From a virus, in IMG/VR virus record IMGVR_UViG_3300024259_000061, positions 1 to 44,865 of that record: a stretch of 44,865 bases of DNA. One strand, written 5' to 3'. This document shows positions 24,090 to 32,778 of the stretch, piece after piece. Position 1 is the stretch's first letter; every line of letters begins with the position of its first letter. Both the position numbers and the translations under genes were made by a program. The notes under the pieces are model-generated. The model saw only the letters and a program-made list of their open reading frames with translations, was not told the origin of the DNA and searched no databases.

Positions 24090-25457
24090 CTAGGTATTAC
24101 GAAAGCCACGAAAATTTGCTCCTTCAAAATATAAATTGGATATTTGATCACATTGTTTATCTAACATTTTAACGTGATAATTCCTCAAAAGTTCACAATT
24201 TACCCCGAACAATTCAGCGTGAACTTCTTCATCTGTATAATCAGTAAAATTAACACTAATAAGATCACTATTTTTATGTTTATTCTCATAAAAATCCTCA
24301 ATACCATCCAATAAACCATCTTTTATTGCTTTATTATATAGTTCAGTACCAGGATAACTACAAACAGGTCTAATATTCCTCATTTGCCCTTGATCATCAT
24401 GCTTAAGGAGGAATTCCTTTCCTTTATGCAAAACATCAAAAGATTCTCCAGGTTGTCCATAAATTATATTCAACCCAGGAGATATTCCAACCTCTAAAGT
24501 TTTAGCAACTCCAAAATCTACCTGTTTTACAGTAAGTTTTTTATTCATTACTTTAAGAATTTCATCATCATAAGATTCTATCCCATAATTAATAAACACA
24601 CAACCAGATTTTTTCATGGATGTGAGAAGCTCTGTATCTACCCTATCTAACCTACCATTACACCAATATTTTATATTAAGATCAGCCTCAAGAAAAGCAT
24701 TAGATAATTCTAACCCACGTTTCTTTGATGCTATAAGTAACTCATCAGAAAAGAAAATATAATTAATACCATATTTCTTTTTTAAATATTTTATCTCTTC
24801 TACTACAGATTCTGATGATCTTAATCGAATTCCCTTATCTAGCCTAAAACAAAAATTACATTGAGCTACACAACCATATGAGGAAAGAACAGAAAAACAT
24901 CTTTCATGATCCTCTATATGTGGTTGTCTCATAAGTGCATAGTAATCCATAGGATAAAGATGCCAAGCAGGAAATGGGATAGTATCAACATCTTTTATAA
25001 GTTTTACTGGAGGAGTCTGATAATAATTATTATCTACTCCAATCCAAGCAACACCATTAGTTATTTCTCCATTTAAATAATCTTTTATAGTATTAATTCC
25101 TTCTCCTATAAATATAGCATCAATATTAAATTTTCTAAGAAAATATTCTGGTTCTGGAGCAAACATATGACCACCAGCTAACACAGTAGGTCTATCTTTT
25201 AAAGAATTAATAGCTTCCATAATACTTTTCATCTTATTATACTGTATATAACCACCACAAAAAGATATTCCAATATAATCAAAATGATTATTCTCTAAAT
25301 ACTTAACTAAATGAGATTCTGGATAATGAAATTGATCTTGAGGATAATTTTCAACATAATGACCTTCTTGTCCCACTACAGAAGCTATATGCATTAATCC
25401 AAAATTAGGCCAAGTTATAAAAGAACCATTGTCATAAGAAATAAATAGAAACCTCAT
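24090..25457 (-). CDS. B12-binding-domain radical SAM protein
   Basis: 455 residues. Residues about 1-130 form a cobalamin-binding-like Rossmann domain (YIGISFCGGY, TVLAGGHMFAPEPEYF, IDAIFIGEG), although the DxHxxG cobalamin ligand motif is absent. The radical SAM core follows with CVAQCNFC (C196, C200, C203) binding the 4Fe-4S cluster, then GIESYDDEIL and a P-G-L-N-IIYG strand. Family members methylate or rearrange unreactive carbons in lipids, antibiotics, tRNA and glycans. Close to the sulfotransferase-like and NanE-like genes, a glycan or peptide substrate is plausible but unproven. Confidence 0.85.
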   Translation of the reverse strand: MRFLFISYDNGSFITWPNFGLMHIASVVGQEGHYVENYPQDQFHYPESHLVKYLENNHFDYIGISFCGGYIQYNKMKSIMEAINSLKDRPTVLAGGHMFAPEPEYFLRKFNIDAIFIGEGINTIKDYLNGEITNGVAWIGVDNNYYQTPPVKLIKDVDTIPFPAWHLYPMDYYALMRQPHIEDHERCFSVLSSYGCVAQCNFCFRLDKGIRLRSSESVVEEIKYLKKKYGINYIFFSDELLIASKKRGLELSNAFLEADLNIKYWCNGRLDRVDTELLTSMKKSGCVFINYGIESYDDEILKVMNKKLTVKQVDFGVAKTLEVGISPGLNIIYGQPGESFDVLHKGKEFLLKHDDQGQMRNIRPVCSYPGTELYNKAIKDGLLDGIEDFYENKHKNSDLISVNFTDYTDEEVHAELFGVNCELLRNYHVKMLDKQCDQISNLYFEGANFRGFRNT

Positions 25458-25669
25458 TTATAATATTCCCTTACTTTTTTTCTCATTAATTTGTTTTCCT
25501 TTTTCTCTTCCCATCCCTTTCTTCTATCATTTTTTAGCTTCTTATGATATAAATTATATAAATATAATAAATTTTTATTCGCTTTGCCACACTTTATGCA
25601 ATTTCCTAGATAAATATCAGTTTGTTCTCCACAATTATCACATATAATCATATCAGTCTGTTTTGTCAT
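25454..25669 (-). CDS. Small zinc-ribbon protein, 71 aa
   Basis: MTKQTDMIICDNCGEQTDI at the start and CIKCGKAN give a CxxC...CxxC zinc ribbon; the C-terminal half is a Lys/Arg-rich helix that could bind nucleic acid. ATG at 25669 is preferred for its AAGGAAAA site. Confidence 0.6.
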   Translation of the reverse strand: MTKQTDMIICDNCGEQTDIYLGNCIKCGKANKNLLYLYNLYHKKLKNDRRKGWEEKKENKLMRKKVREYYK

Positions 25670-25786
25670 AAACAATTTTCCTTGTTTCTTTTTTATTTGG
25701 AGTAAATTCCACTACTTGAGGAGAATATTTTGTATAGCTTTTCCACTCACAAGACTACATTTACATTTTTTACATTTTATATCCAC
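25653..25786 (-). pseudogene. Possible frameshifted zinc-knuckle gene
   Basis: From GTG 25786 the frame reads a CKKCKC zinc-like start and stops at 25712 (24 codons). Reading one base back at the GGAAAAGC run continues the frame as KYSPQVVEFTPNKKETRKI to a stop at 25653, overlapping the next gene. The combined 43-residue protein looks coherent, so a deletion, a sequencing error or a -1 shift is possible. Low confidence. Confidence 0.35.
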
Positions 25787-26185
25787 TTAAATTGCACCAT
25801 CACTCAAATCTTCCTCTACTACTTTATCGGAGCAATCCTCACATAATACTTGTATCCAAGAGAGATTCCCCCTAAGTTTTCCTACTTTTCCACAACTCTC
25901 GCAAATAGTAAAAGAATCATTTTCAGCTTTATCTATCAATTTATAAATCTCATCACTACCTTCACTTATGTAAAAGCGGAGCGATCCATATTTTTCTTTT
26001 ATCTGAAGAATTTTCTTGTCCCATCCAACATCTATAAGATTTTTAATAAGATCACAAACTAACTCTAACCAATGATCACTTATAGCGAAGAAATAAGAAT
26101 CAGTTATTGGAGGTTTGTCTGTATACCACCCATTAACTAAACCTCCAATAGACTCTAAATATTTTGTAGCTTCATCTCTCGTCAT
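25787..26185 (-). CDS. Conserved hypothetical with zinc ribbon, 132 aa
   Basis: The centre has GWDKKILQIKEKYGSLRFYI, followed by ICESCGKVGKLRGN and VLCEDCSDKV, a CxxC-CxxC ribbon. I recall this combination in many phage and host hypotheticals where it has no assigned function. AGGAG precedes the ATG. Confidence 0.7.
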   Translation of the reverse strand: MTRDEATKYLESIGGLVNGWYTDKPPITDSYFFAISDHWLELVCDLIKNLIDVGWDKKILQIKEKYGSLRFYISEGSDEIYKLIDKAENDSFTICESCGKVGKLRGNLSWIQVLCEDCSDKVVEEDLSDGAI

Positions 26186-26210
26186 TTTTTATTCTCCTAT
26201 CTTTAGTAAT

Positions 26211-26912
26211 TTAAGCTCTAAATCTATGTGTTCCTACCTTATTTCTTGTATATAAAAGCTCCAATAACTCTATATCTTTTAGCACAAAATTTATCTCATA
26301 GTATTTTAGTATTTTATTAATAGTGTCTGTAGTATTATTTATTACAGAATTATAAGTTATCTTTAGACATTCACCATCATAATCACTCCAGTTATTATAA
26401 AATAACTTTAAATCATCTACTATACCTAATCTTTCGCTTTCCTCTAACCACTCACTTTCTGTCATATCTTTTCTAAAATTATCATAAACATTAAAAAAAT
26501 TTATCCTTGGGATTCCTCTTATAAAAGCTCTTCTGTACGCAAAAATAACATCATGATAATCTCTTAATAATATCACTTTTTTTACATCATTTAATAGAAT
26601 TAAATTATTTCTTGTTGGAAGAATATGATTTTTATACAATCTGTTTTTTCTACTAATTTCTATTATATCATTTTTATTTATCTCTACACAATCAGGATGC
26701 CATTTATGTATAAATTTATAATCATTAGAAGTAATTCTATCCCAATAAAAACCTTTTTGGTAATTATTTTTACTATCATCTACTATATGTAAATACCTCT
26801 TGCTTCTAAAGTCCAATACACCACTTTCTAATATACCATAATAAGATAAAAATCTACTTAGAGTGTAAAATAAAGAACTACTTGCTGATTTTGGAATTGG
26901 TATTATAATCAT
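26211..26912 (-). CDS. Sulfotransferase-like protein 1
   Basis: 233 residues. IIIPIPKSASSSLFYTL is a 5'-phosphosulfate loop (PKSxSSSL), and VILLRDYHDVIFAYRRAF is the 3'-phosphate binding motif. YLHIVDD and an AHK/HKWHP region lie between. PAPS-dependent sulfotransferases have this order. It is clearly paralogous to the next gene (same motifs, similar length), so a tandem duplication. The acceptor could be a glycan on the virion or host surface. Confidence 0.8.
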   Translation of the reverse strand: MIIIPIPKSASSSLFYTLSRFLSYYGILESGVLDFRSKRYLHIVDDSKNNYQKGFYWDRITSNDYKFIHKWHPDCVEINKNDIIEISRKNRLYKNHILPTRNNLILLNDVKKVILLRDYHDVIFAYRRAFIRGIPRINFFNVYDNFRKDMTESEWLEESERLGIVDDLKLFYNNWSDYDGECLKITYNSVINNTTDTINKILKYYEINFVLKDIELLELLYTRNKVGTHRFRA

Positions 26913-26924
26913 ACTTCTACTCTC

Positions 26925-27587
26925 CTACCTAGTATATAAAATTTTTGGTAACTCCGCTTCTTCTACAGTTAAATTTAAATTAAAAAATTTAGATACATCA
27001 TTTAAACAATCAATTATATTATTTACAATATCACTAAAATGAAATAATAATACATTATCACCCTTGAAATCTTTCCACCCATCATAAAATAACAATAAAT
27101 CATCCAATATTCCAAGCTCCTTCGATTTTTCTATCCAATCTTTATCATTATCTATCCCTATAAAATCTTTCATATAATGTTTATTTATTTTATCTAATAA
27201 AAAAGCTCTTCTATACGCTAATAATATATCCTCTGGATTTCTTAATAAAATTATATTTTTAACATTCTGTAATAATAATTTATTATTAACAGTAGGAGGA
27301 ATATGTTGTTTATATAAATTACTTTGTTTACTAACTTCGACAATATCTTCTTTTTTTAGTTCTCTTACATCATTGTGTAAATAATGAATATAACTATAAT
27401 CTTCTGGGATATTTCTTTTCCAGAAATAATCATCCTTATTTAAAATAGTATCATCAACTATGTGCAGAAATTGATCTTGAAGTCTTAGTCTACCACAAGC
27501 TCTATTTCTCCCAGTTTTAATCAATAATACTTTTACAATAGAAAAAAAAGATGTACTAGCACTTTTTGGTATAGCTGTTATAAGCAT
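26925..27587 (-). CDS. Sulfotransferase-like protein 2
   Basis: 220 residues, paralogue of its downstream neighbour. LITAIPKSASTSFFSIVKV binds 5'-phosphosulfate and IILLRNPEDILLAYRRAF binds the 3'-phosphate. FLHIVDDTIL and YIHYLHNDVREL match the paralogue at the same places. The ATG is preceded by AGGAG inside the end of the portal gene, so the gene is probably coupled to the portal. Confidence 0.82.
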   Translation of the reverse strand: MLITAIPKSASTSFFSIVKVLLIKTGRNRACGRLRLQDQFLHIVDDTILNKDDYFWKRNIPEDYSYIHYLHNDVRELKKEDIVEVSKQSNLYKQHIPPTVNNKLLLQNVKNIILLRNPEDILLAYRRAFLLDKINKHYMKDFIGIDNDKDWIEKSKELGILDDLLLFYDGWKDFKGDNVLLFHFSDIVNNIIDCLNDVSKFFNLNLTVEEAELPKILYTR

Positions 27588-27592
27588 ACTTA

Positions 27593-30529
27593 TTATTCTC
27601 CTATTTTCCCATCCCCATCACCATCTTTTTTACCTGCTGACGGATTTTTAGGTTCCTCAACTTTAGGAACAGTCTTTATTTCATTTTTTATTTTCAAAAG
27701 TTCCTCATACCAATTATAACCAGACCTCTCAGCCAAAGTTTGATGAGAAGCAATCCCAATCTCTTTATGAATCTGTAATACTTTAGCCTGATCTAAGAAA
27801 TCTTCTTTAACAACATCAGGAAATACAACCGAAACTGGAGTATCTTCAGTGTTTATAGTAATACTCTCATGCTTTCCTTCTAGTATAGGAGAAACTTCTT
27901 CTACTATTTCAGCATTAGTAGCTCCATCCATATACATAGTATTTATTTTACTCATTGCTTCGATAATAGTTTCCTTTCTAAACTTAGGAACTTTTACCAT
28001 CTTTTTAATTTTTCCAGCACTAACAGCAGCTCGAATAACAACTTGAAACATCTTCTTAAAATTAGCATTCCAGAAATCTTGATTATCTGTTATCATCTGA
28101 CTAAAACCAGTTTCACCCTTACGTATAGAATTTCCAGATATACAAATTTTATTATTAAATCTAGTAACAATAATACCATTAGGAACTGATACACACCAAA
28201 CTTTCCCTTTATAATGCTCCTTCGTAATATTATGTTTTTTCGTAAGTATTTCTCTTCTATAATTATTAGGAATAGACATTTGAACAAAATAACACCTTCT
28301 TCTGCTACTATCTTTATTAAATTGAGAACCAATATAAGATTTATATCCAAGCCTAATAGCAATTAAAAAAACATCTTCTGCTAATGATTCTGAAGTAGTT
28401 GTATATCTTCTACCAGTATTACCATCAATATTACCCCTAACATAATGACCATCACTTTCTAATAAAGACTTATAAAATAATGATAATTGATCTTTAGGTA
28501 AAATTTTAATAAACTCAGGTAATTTTTTATTATAACAATATAAACCAATATTTTCTTTAAGCCAATTAGCTAAATCTATATTTTTTAATGTCCAAATTAT
28601 ATCGCCATCAATTTTTGTGTATTTTAAAAACCCCATACTTTCTAATATAGGTGAAAAATAATCAATTTTTCTACTTTTCTTTACATGAAAACTTATGTAA
28701 TGCATATCATATACACTATCTTTATACCTCTTAGTATAAAAACAAACACAACCATCTCCAATGTATATACCAAGAAAATCTAAAAACAAATTACCATCAT
28801 AAAACTTATCGCCTATTTTTATTCCATTAAATTTTTTATAATCATCACAATCATCTGTCCATTCTACCGAATTCATGATATAAGGTCTACTAGAATAAAA
28901 ACTTTCTGCTAATTGATCCATCCTAGTTTTTTTCCACTTAGTTTCTATAGTGTTATCTTTTTTAGTAGTTTTTTTAGTAGAATCTGATATTAACATATCA
29001 TGATTAGGAGTAAATAATCCTTCTGCTGATCTTGATTTTAATCTATACATATCGCCATCATAATCATAAACAAACTTCTCATCTATTCCTTGCCACTCAA
29101 ACAAATTTGTATCAGGATTAATTGTACCAGCTTTATCTGATTTATTTATATTATAGTAGTTCTTCCAACCACTATCGGTTAATAATTCTGTATCACTAGA
29201 ATGGCATGAATAATTTTGCTCATCCAAACGTTGATCTAATAAATAAACAGGAATCCCTACTCCAGCACCTATTGAATAAAGAATACTTAATCCATCTTCT
29301 TTAACATCATCAGCTTGAATTTTTGCACTCTCTATGCGATACCTAACTCTATCTGTTTCAATTATTTGTTGCCCACCTTTAGGAACTCTGGTTCTTACTG
29401 TACCAGTTTCTTTCCCTCTACCTCTGATACTTTTGATCCAAACGACTTTAGAACGCTCATGATTAAGTCGGATACGATCTAATAACCAATCTTCGTAATA
29501 CTTGATATTCTTAAGAATAGAATCCATAGGAACACGACCACGAACTTCATCAGAGTCTCCATACTTTATAAACTGGACTAACTTATCTTCCTCTAAATTA
29601 CCATGAACCTTAGATGCCTTCCCGTCAATCTCATCATCTAACTGATGATAATAATCAATATCAGCATAATGTTGTTCTTTTACTCCATAATCCTCAGACC
29701 ATACTCTCTTATACGCAAAAATTGTTTCTACATCATCTGGATGGGTTTCGATTGAATGAACTTCTTTGGGCCTAATTCTACGAACTTTAACCCTACCAGT
29801 TTTTTTGTTAATAAAATAGAGAATAAAATATTCTCCTTCTATATAAGATTTTCTAACAAAATCTTTTTGCCTCAAATCCATCTTATTCAAATCCCAAAAA
29901 TCTATTAGTAATTTCTGGACTTCTTCATTAGCAGCAGAAAACTTAATTCCTCTACCTATAGTAAAATACTGGATATTATTGACAATAGACCTTGCATGGG
30001 GATTAGTTCTAGTTTTATTAAATGCTGCGTCTTGTTTGTCCCACAATTGTTCTAAAGATTGATAGCGATCTAAATCTTTTATGACTCCAAGACCTAGTTG
30101 CCTCCAACCTTGGTCATTACCTTCCTTTATTTCCTTAATATATCTATAAGCACGATCAAGTTCCTTTTTTCTACCTTTATATATTTCCCTAATTTCTGCA
30201 TCAGACATATCTAGAATCTTTGCCATAGAATTTTCTTCTGTCTCATAAAGATAACTATAGCCCTCTTCAGAATATTTAAATTCTGGATCATTACGAGAGG
30301 TGAGGGTATTACTTTTGTAAAATTCTCTTTCCTCAGCTAATATAGAACTAACAGTCTTTTGAACTTCAGTTTTAACACTGTTTTTAATATTTCTTACCTC
30401 GTCTTCATGCTCCTTCTTAATTCTATTGATAGTCTGGGTCTTCTTCTTATTCTCTAAGTTTCTTTGTCTCTTAAAATCCTTAGATACTTCTTCTTTTATT
30501 TTTTCCAACTTTTTCTTACTCATTAACAT
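27593..30529 (-). CDS. Portal protein, intein-containing
   Basis: 978-residue precursor from ATG 30529 (AAGGAG 11 nt upstream; a GTG at 30541 is too near that site). After removal of a 359-residue intein the portal is about 619 residues. The N-terminus is a Lys/Glu coiled coil. The core includes HARSIVNNIQYFTIGRGIKF, a strand-rich region and, after the splice site, SIRKGETGFSQMI and a helical clip/wing region. The exteins rejoin as DEQNYS-SIRKGE, the NYSS motif seen in lambda-type portals. A dodecamer would form the DNA entry vertex. The gene follows the terminase C-half directly. Confidence 0.88.
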   Translation of the reverse strand: MLMSKKKLEKIKEEVSKDFKRQRNLENKKKTQTINRIKKEHEDEVRNIKNSVKTEVQKTVSSILAEEREFYKSNTLTSRNDPEFKYSEEGYSYLYETEENSMAKILDMSDAEIREIYKGRKKELDRAYRYIKEIKEGNDQGWRQLGLGVIKDLDRYQSLEQLWDKQDAAFNKTRTNPHARSIVNNIQYFTIGRGIKFSAANEEVQKLLIDFWDLNKMDLRQKDFVRKSYIEGEYFILYFINKKTGRVKVRRIRPKEVHSIETHPDDVETIFAYKRVWSEDYGVKEQHYADIDYYHQLDDEIDGKASKVHGNLEEDKLVQFIKYGDSDEVRGRVPMDSILKNIKYYEDWLLDRIRLNHERSKVVWIKSIRGRGKETGTVRTRVPKGGQQIIETDRVRYRIESAKIQADDVKEDGLSILYSIGAGVGIPVYLLDQRLDEQNYSCHSSDTELLTDSGWKNYYNINKSDKAGTINPDTNLFEWQGIDEKFVYDYDGDMYRLKSRSAEGLFTPNHDMLISDSTKKTTKKDNTIETKWKKTRMDQLAESFYSSRPYIMNSVEWTDDCDDYKKFNGIKIGDKFYDGNLFLDFLGIYIGDGCVCFYTKRYKDSVYDMHYISFHVKKSRKIDYFSPILESMGFLKYTKIDGDIIWTLKNIDLANWLKENIGLYCYNKKLPEFIKILPKDQLSLFYKSLLESDGHYVRGNIDGNTGRRYTTTSESLAEDVFLIAIRLGYKSYIGSQFNKDSSRRRCYFVQMSIPNNYRREILTKKHNITKEHYKGKVWCVSVPNGIIVTRFNNKICISGNSIRKGETGFSQMITDNQDFWNANFKKMFQVVIRAAVSAGKIKKMVKVPKFRKETIIEAMSKINTMYMDGATNAEIVEEVSPILEGKHESITINTEDTPVSVVFPDVVKEDFLDQAKVLQIHKEIGIASHQTLAERSGYNWYEELLKIKNEIKTVPKVEEPKNPSAGKKDGDGDGKIGE
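28130..29206 (-). other. Intein in the portal protein (359 aa, LAGLIDADG type)
   Basis: Residues start CHSSDTELLTDSGWKNY (block A), with TPNH (block B), FLGIYIGDGC (first LAGLIDADG) and LLESDGHY (second), then WCVSVPNGIIVTRFNNKICISGN before Ser. Both LAGLIDADG motifs keep the acidic Asp, so the homing nuclease may still cut. The residue before the terminal Asn is Gly instead of the usual His, which may slow Asn cyclisation. Confidence 0.93.
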
Positions 30530-30544
30530 CTGAAACCACACTCC

Positions 30545-32038
30545 TTAATAATAATCTTCATCATAGAATGGATCACCGCCATCACCATACTTATCCGATG
30601 TTCTTACGTCTTTATCTAGGTCATCGTAAAATGTGTCCTCTTCATCAGTTGGTTCTGATTTATGTGATCTCTCATCAACATCTATGAATTCAATTTCATT
30701 ATTACATGCATTGAATACAGAACCAGCCAAAGACTGAACAACATCATCCGTTCCTCGTATGGGCTTACTCACCAATTCTATGTTATTTCTTCGAATTAAT
30801 TCTAACCTCAACATTTCTTTCAAAAGGTGCTTATGGTAAGGGATTGCTATCCTCTTCTCATACATTGCATCTTTCAAAGACTGCATAGCAGCAGTATATT
30901 GTCTACCAGTTGATTCCCTTCTTGTTCCTTCTCTTTGTCCTTTATCGCTTTTGATTTCATGATCTACCAATAACTTAAAAGAAGTCCTATCTATACTTAA
31001 TTGACCTACAGTAAAACCACTGTCTCTAAGTATCTGACTAATCATAGTTGATTGGAATTGATCAAAACTTATAAGATTTATAAAAAATCCCAAATCCTGC
31101 AAAGTAAAAATAATATCTTGAATATCAGAAAATAATATCTCCTCCCCTTGTTTGGAAGAAACCCTCCCAACAAAATCAACCTGAACAAATGGAACTCTAA
31201 CAGTCTCCTTCACTACATCTCCGCTTATTATACTAGTCTTATCTATATTAGTAAAATAAGGAACGTGACACATTGAAATTCCTACAGCATCCTTTTTAGC
31301 AGCTAAATCTATATGAATATATCTAGCAAAATCATCATTACACTTAAACTCTGGATTAAACTTTAGAGTTTTTTGATCAAAAGGATTTTTAAGGTCTTTC
31401 TTTAGGGCCTCATTTATCTTGCCCTTATCCCTAAAATACGGAGATAACGCCATCATAGAATGTCCAGCTAAATCTCTTAAAGCTCTTTCTGGATCATTCT
31501 GGAACCTATCAATCAACTCTATAGGTATATCTAAAGTATTATTCTCTTCTCCATTTGAATTCTTGGGAATCTCTTCCCCCTCAGGAATAACTCTAAGTTC
31601 ATCTATATCGAATATAAACTTATCACCTGTCCAAATAGTTTCTCCTTGCCAAATATTAGGTTTGGTTTCCCACAACCTTAACCTCTTCCAAAATATCTTA
31701 GAACCCTTACCTTGATCTATTGCTTCTTTTATCTTCTTCTCTAAAAAATCATCTGGATATCTAGGGGAAGAAATCATAACAATCATACCTGGAACTTTCC
31801 CTGCCCTCATAAACCTTGAATTCATACGAGTCCAGATAGCATTATACATTTCTTCTGCTGCATCATATGTATCTATAAAACCTGCACGTTTTGAGTCCTC
31901 AATAACTTCAAGGAAGTTAGCCTCATCTACAGAATTATGAACTACCATACCATTAGCTATATAGTTATTATTTGGAGTAACATTTATAATATCGTATGTT
32001 TCCTCTTCCCCAACATATTTTATATTTTCAATCCTCAC
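30545..32038 (-). CDS. Large terminase C-half, with N-terminal split-intein fragment
   Basis: 497 residues from a GTG at 32038. Residues 1-35 are an IntC ending NYIANGMVVHN, then Ser36 begins the C-extein SVDEANFLEV. The extein holds the end of Walker B (VDEANF) and the RNase H-type nuclease: IHIDLAAKKDAVG (D), ISFDQFQSTM (D) and GTDDVVQSLAG (DD). The C-terminus is acidic. Joined to the N-half it gives a terminase of about 660 residues. The GTG has a weak ribosome binding site and lies just after the methyltransferase gene. Confidence 0.9.
   Translation of the reverse strand: MRIENIKYVGEEETYDIINVTPNNNYIANGMVVHNSVDEANFLEVIEDSKRAGFIDTYDAAEEMYNAIWTRMNSRFMRAGKVPGMIVMISSPRYPDDFLEKKIKEAIDQGKGSKIFWKRLRLWETKPNIWQGETIWTGDKFIFDIDELRVIPEGEEIPKNSNGEENNTLDIPIELIDRFQNDPERALRDLAGHSMMALSPYFRDKGKINEALKKDLKNPFDQKTLKFNPEFKCNDDFARYIHIDLAAKKDAVGISMCHVPYFTNIDKTSIISGDVVKETVRVPFVQVDFVGRVSSKQGEEILFSDIQDIIFTLQDLGFFINLISFDQFQSTMISQILRDSGFTVGQLSIDRTSFKLLVDHEIKSDKGQREGTRRESTGRQYTAAMQSLKDAMYEKRIAIPYHKHLLKEMLRLELIRRNNIELVSKPIRGTDDVVQSLAGSVFNACNNEIEFIDVDERSHKSEPTDEEDTFYDDLDKDVRTSDKYGDGGDPFYDEDYY
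31934..32038 (-). other. Split intein C-fragment (IntC, 35 aa)
   Basis: MRIENIKYVGEEETYDIIN, then NNNYIANGMVVHN before Ser+1. YDI...V...N(N/H)NYIANGMVVHN is a standard block F/G, and length and start match IntC pieces of split inteins such as DnaE-type. It has its own start codon and no upstream intein sequence in its frame. Confidence 0.9.
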
Positions 32039-32040
32039 AA

Positions 32041-32778
32041 TTAATCGCCTAAATCCTTAATTCTTTTATTGGAAATATCTACATATTCTTCTGAAGTATC
32101 TATCCCAATAAAGTTTCTTTTAGTATTTATACAAGCTACAGCAGTAGTACCACTTCCTACTGCAAAATCCAAAACAGTTTCATCCTCATTTGTGTAGGTC
32201 TTAATTAGGTACTCCATCAATAATACTGGTTTTTGGGTTGGGTGTATTTGTATTGTTCCCCTATCAAATTTTAATAGATTTTTAGGGTACTTCATATTAC
32301 TACTTGGATTATTCATATAACTTTTTGTAGACGTAGGTAAATTACTTTCATTTTTTCTTCTTCTTATTCCTTTTCCCTGCCCATGATTTTTTTTGCCTCT
32401 TATCATTTGTGGATTATAGGTTGGCATCTTAGGATAAAATATGTGAATATACTCAATATAATTTAAAGGTCTTTTTTTAGCTAATGCAGGATTACTCGGT
32501 CTAGTTTTTTCAAACACCCAATCATATTTATATTCATCTATATTACTGATTCTTAAGTAACTACTAAATGGTTCAGAACCAAACAACACAATAGCACCAT
32601 TATCCTTAACAATTCGCTTTAACTGTTCCCACATCAAATCAAACGGTATAACACTATCCCATTTACAAGCTGTTGTTCCATAAGGAGGATCAGTTATTAT
32701 AGCGTCAATACTATTATCATCAATATCTTTCATTACTTCTAAACAATCACCACAATAAATTTCATTTAATTTAAGCAC
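32041..32778 (-). CDS. DNA adenine/cytosine-amino methyltransferase (beta class) between terminase halves
   Basis: 245 residues. DAIITDPPYGTT (motif IV, residues 25-36) comes before a basic target region (GKKNHGQGKGIRRRK) and the SAM site VLDFAVGSGTT (motif I, 203-212), preceded by IHPTQKPVLLMEYL. This order is that of beta-class N6-adenine or N4-cytosine methyltransferases. GTG start with GGAG upstream, inside the HNH stop (ATGAGTGCTTAA overlap), so it is coupled to the N-half. It may protect phage DNA from host restriction or from a nuclease linked to the intein. Confidence 0.9.
   Translation of the reverse strand: MLKLNEIYCGDCLEVMKDIDDNSIDAIITDPPYGTTACKWDSVIPFDLMWEQLKRIVKDNGAIVLFGSEPFSSYLRISNIDEYKYDWVFEKTRPSNPALAKKRPLNYIEYIHIFYPKMPTYNPQMIRGKKNHGQGKGIRRRKNESNLPTSTKSYMNNPSSNMKYPKNLLKFDRGTIQIHPTQKPVLLMEYLIKTYTNEDETVLDFAVGSGTTAVACINTKRNFIGIDTSEEYVDISNKRIKDLGD

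Noticed and set aside
28093-28362. Minus-strand 89-aa frame within the portal intein
   Set aside because: A Leu/Ile-rich shadow frame with no ribosome binding site; the portal/intein frame explains the DNA.
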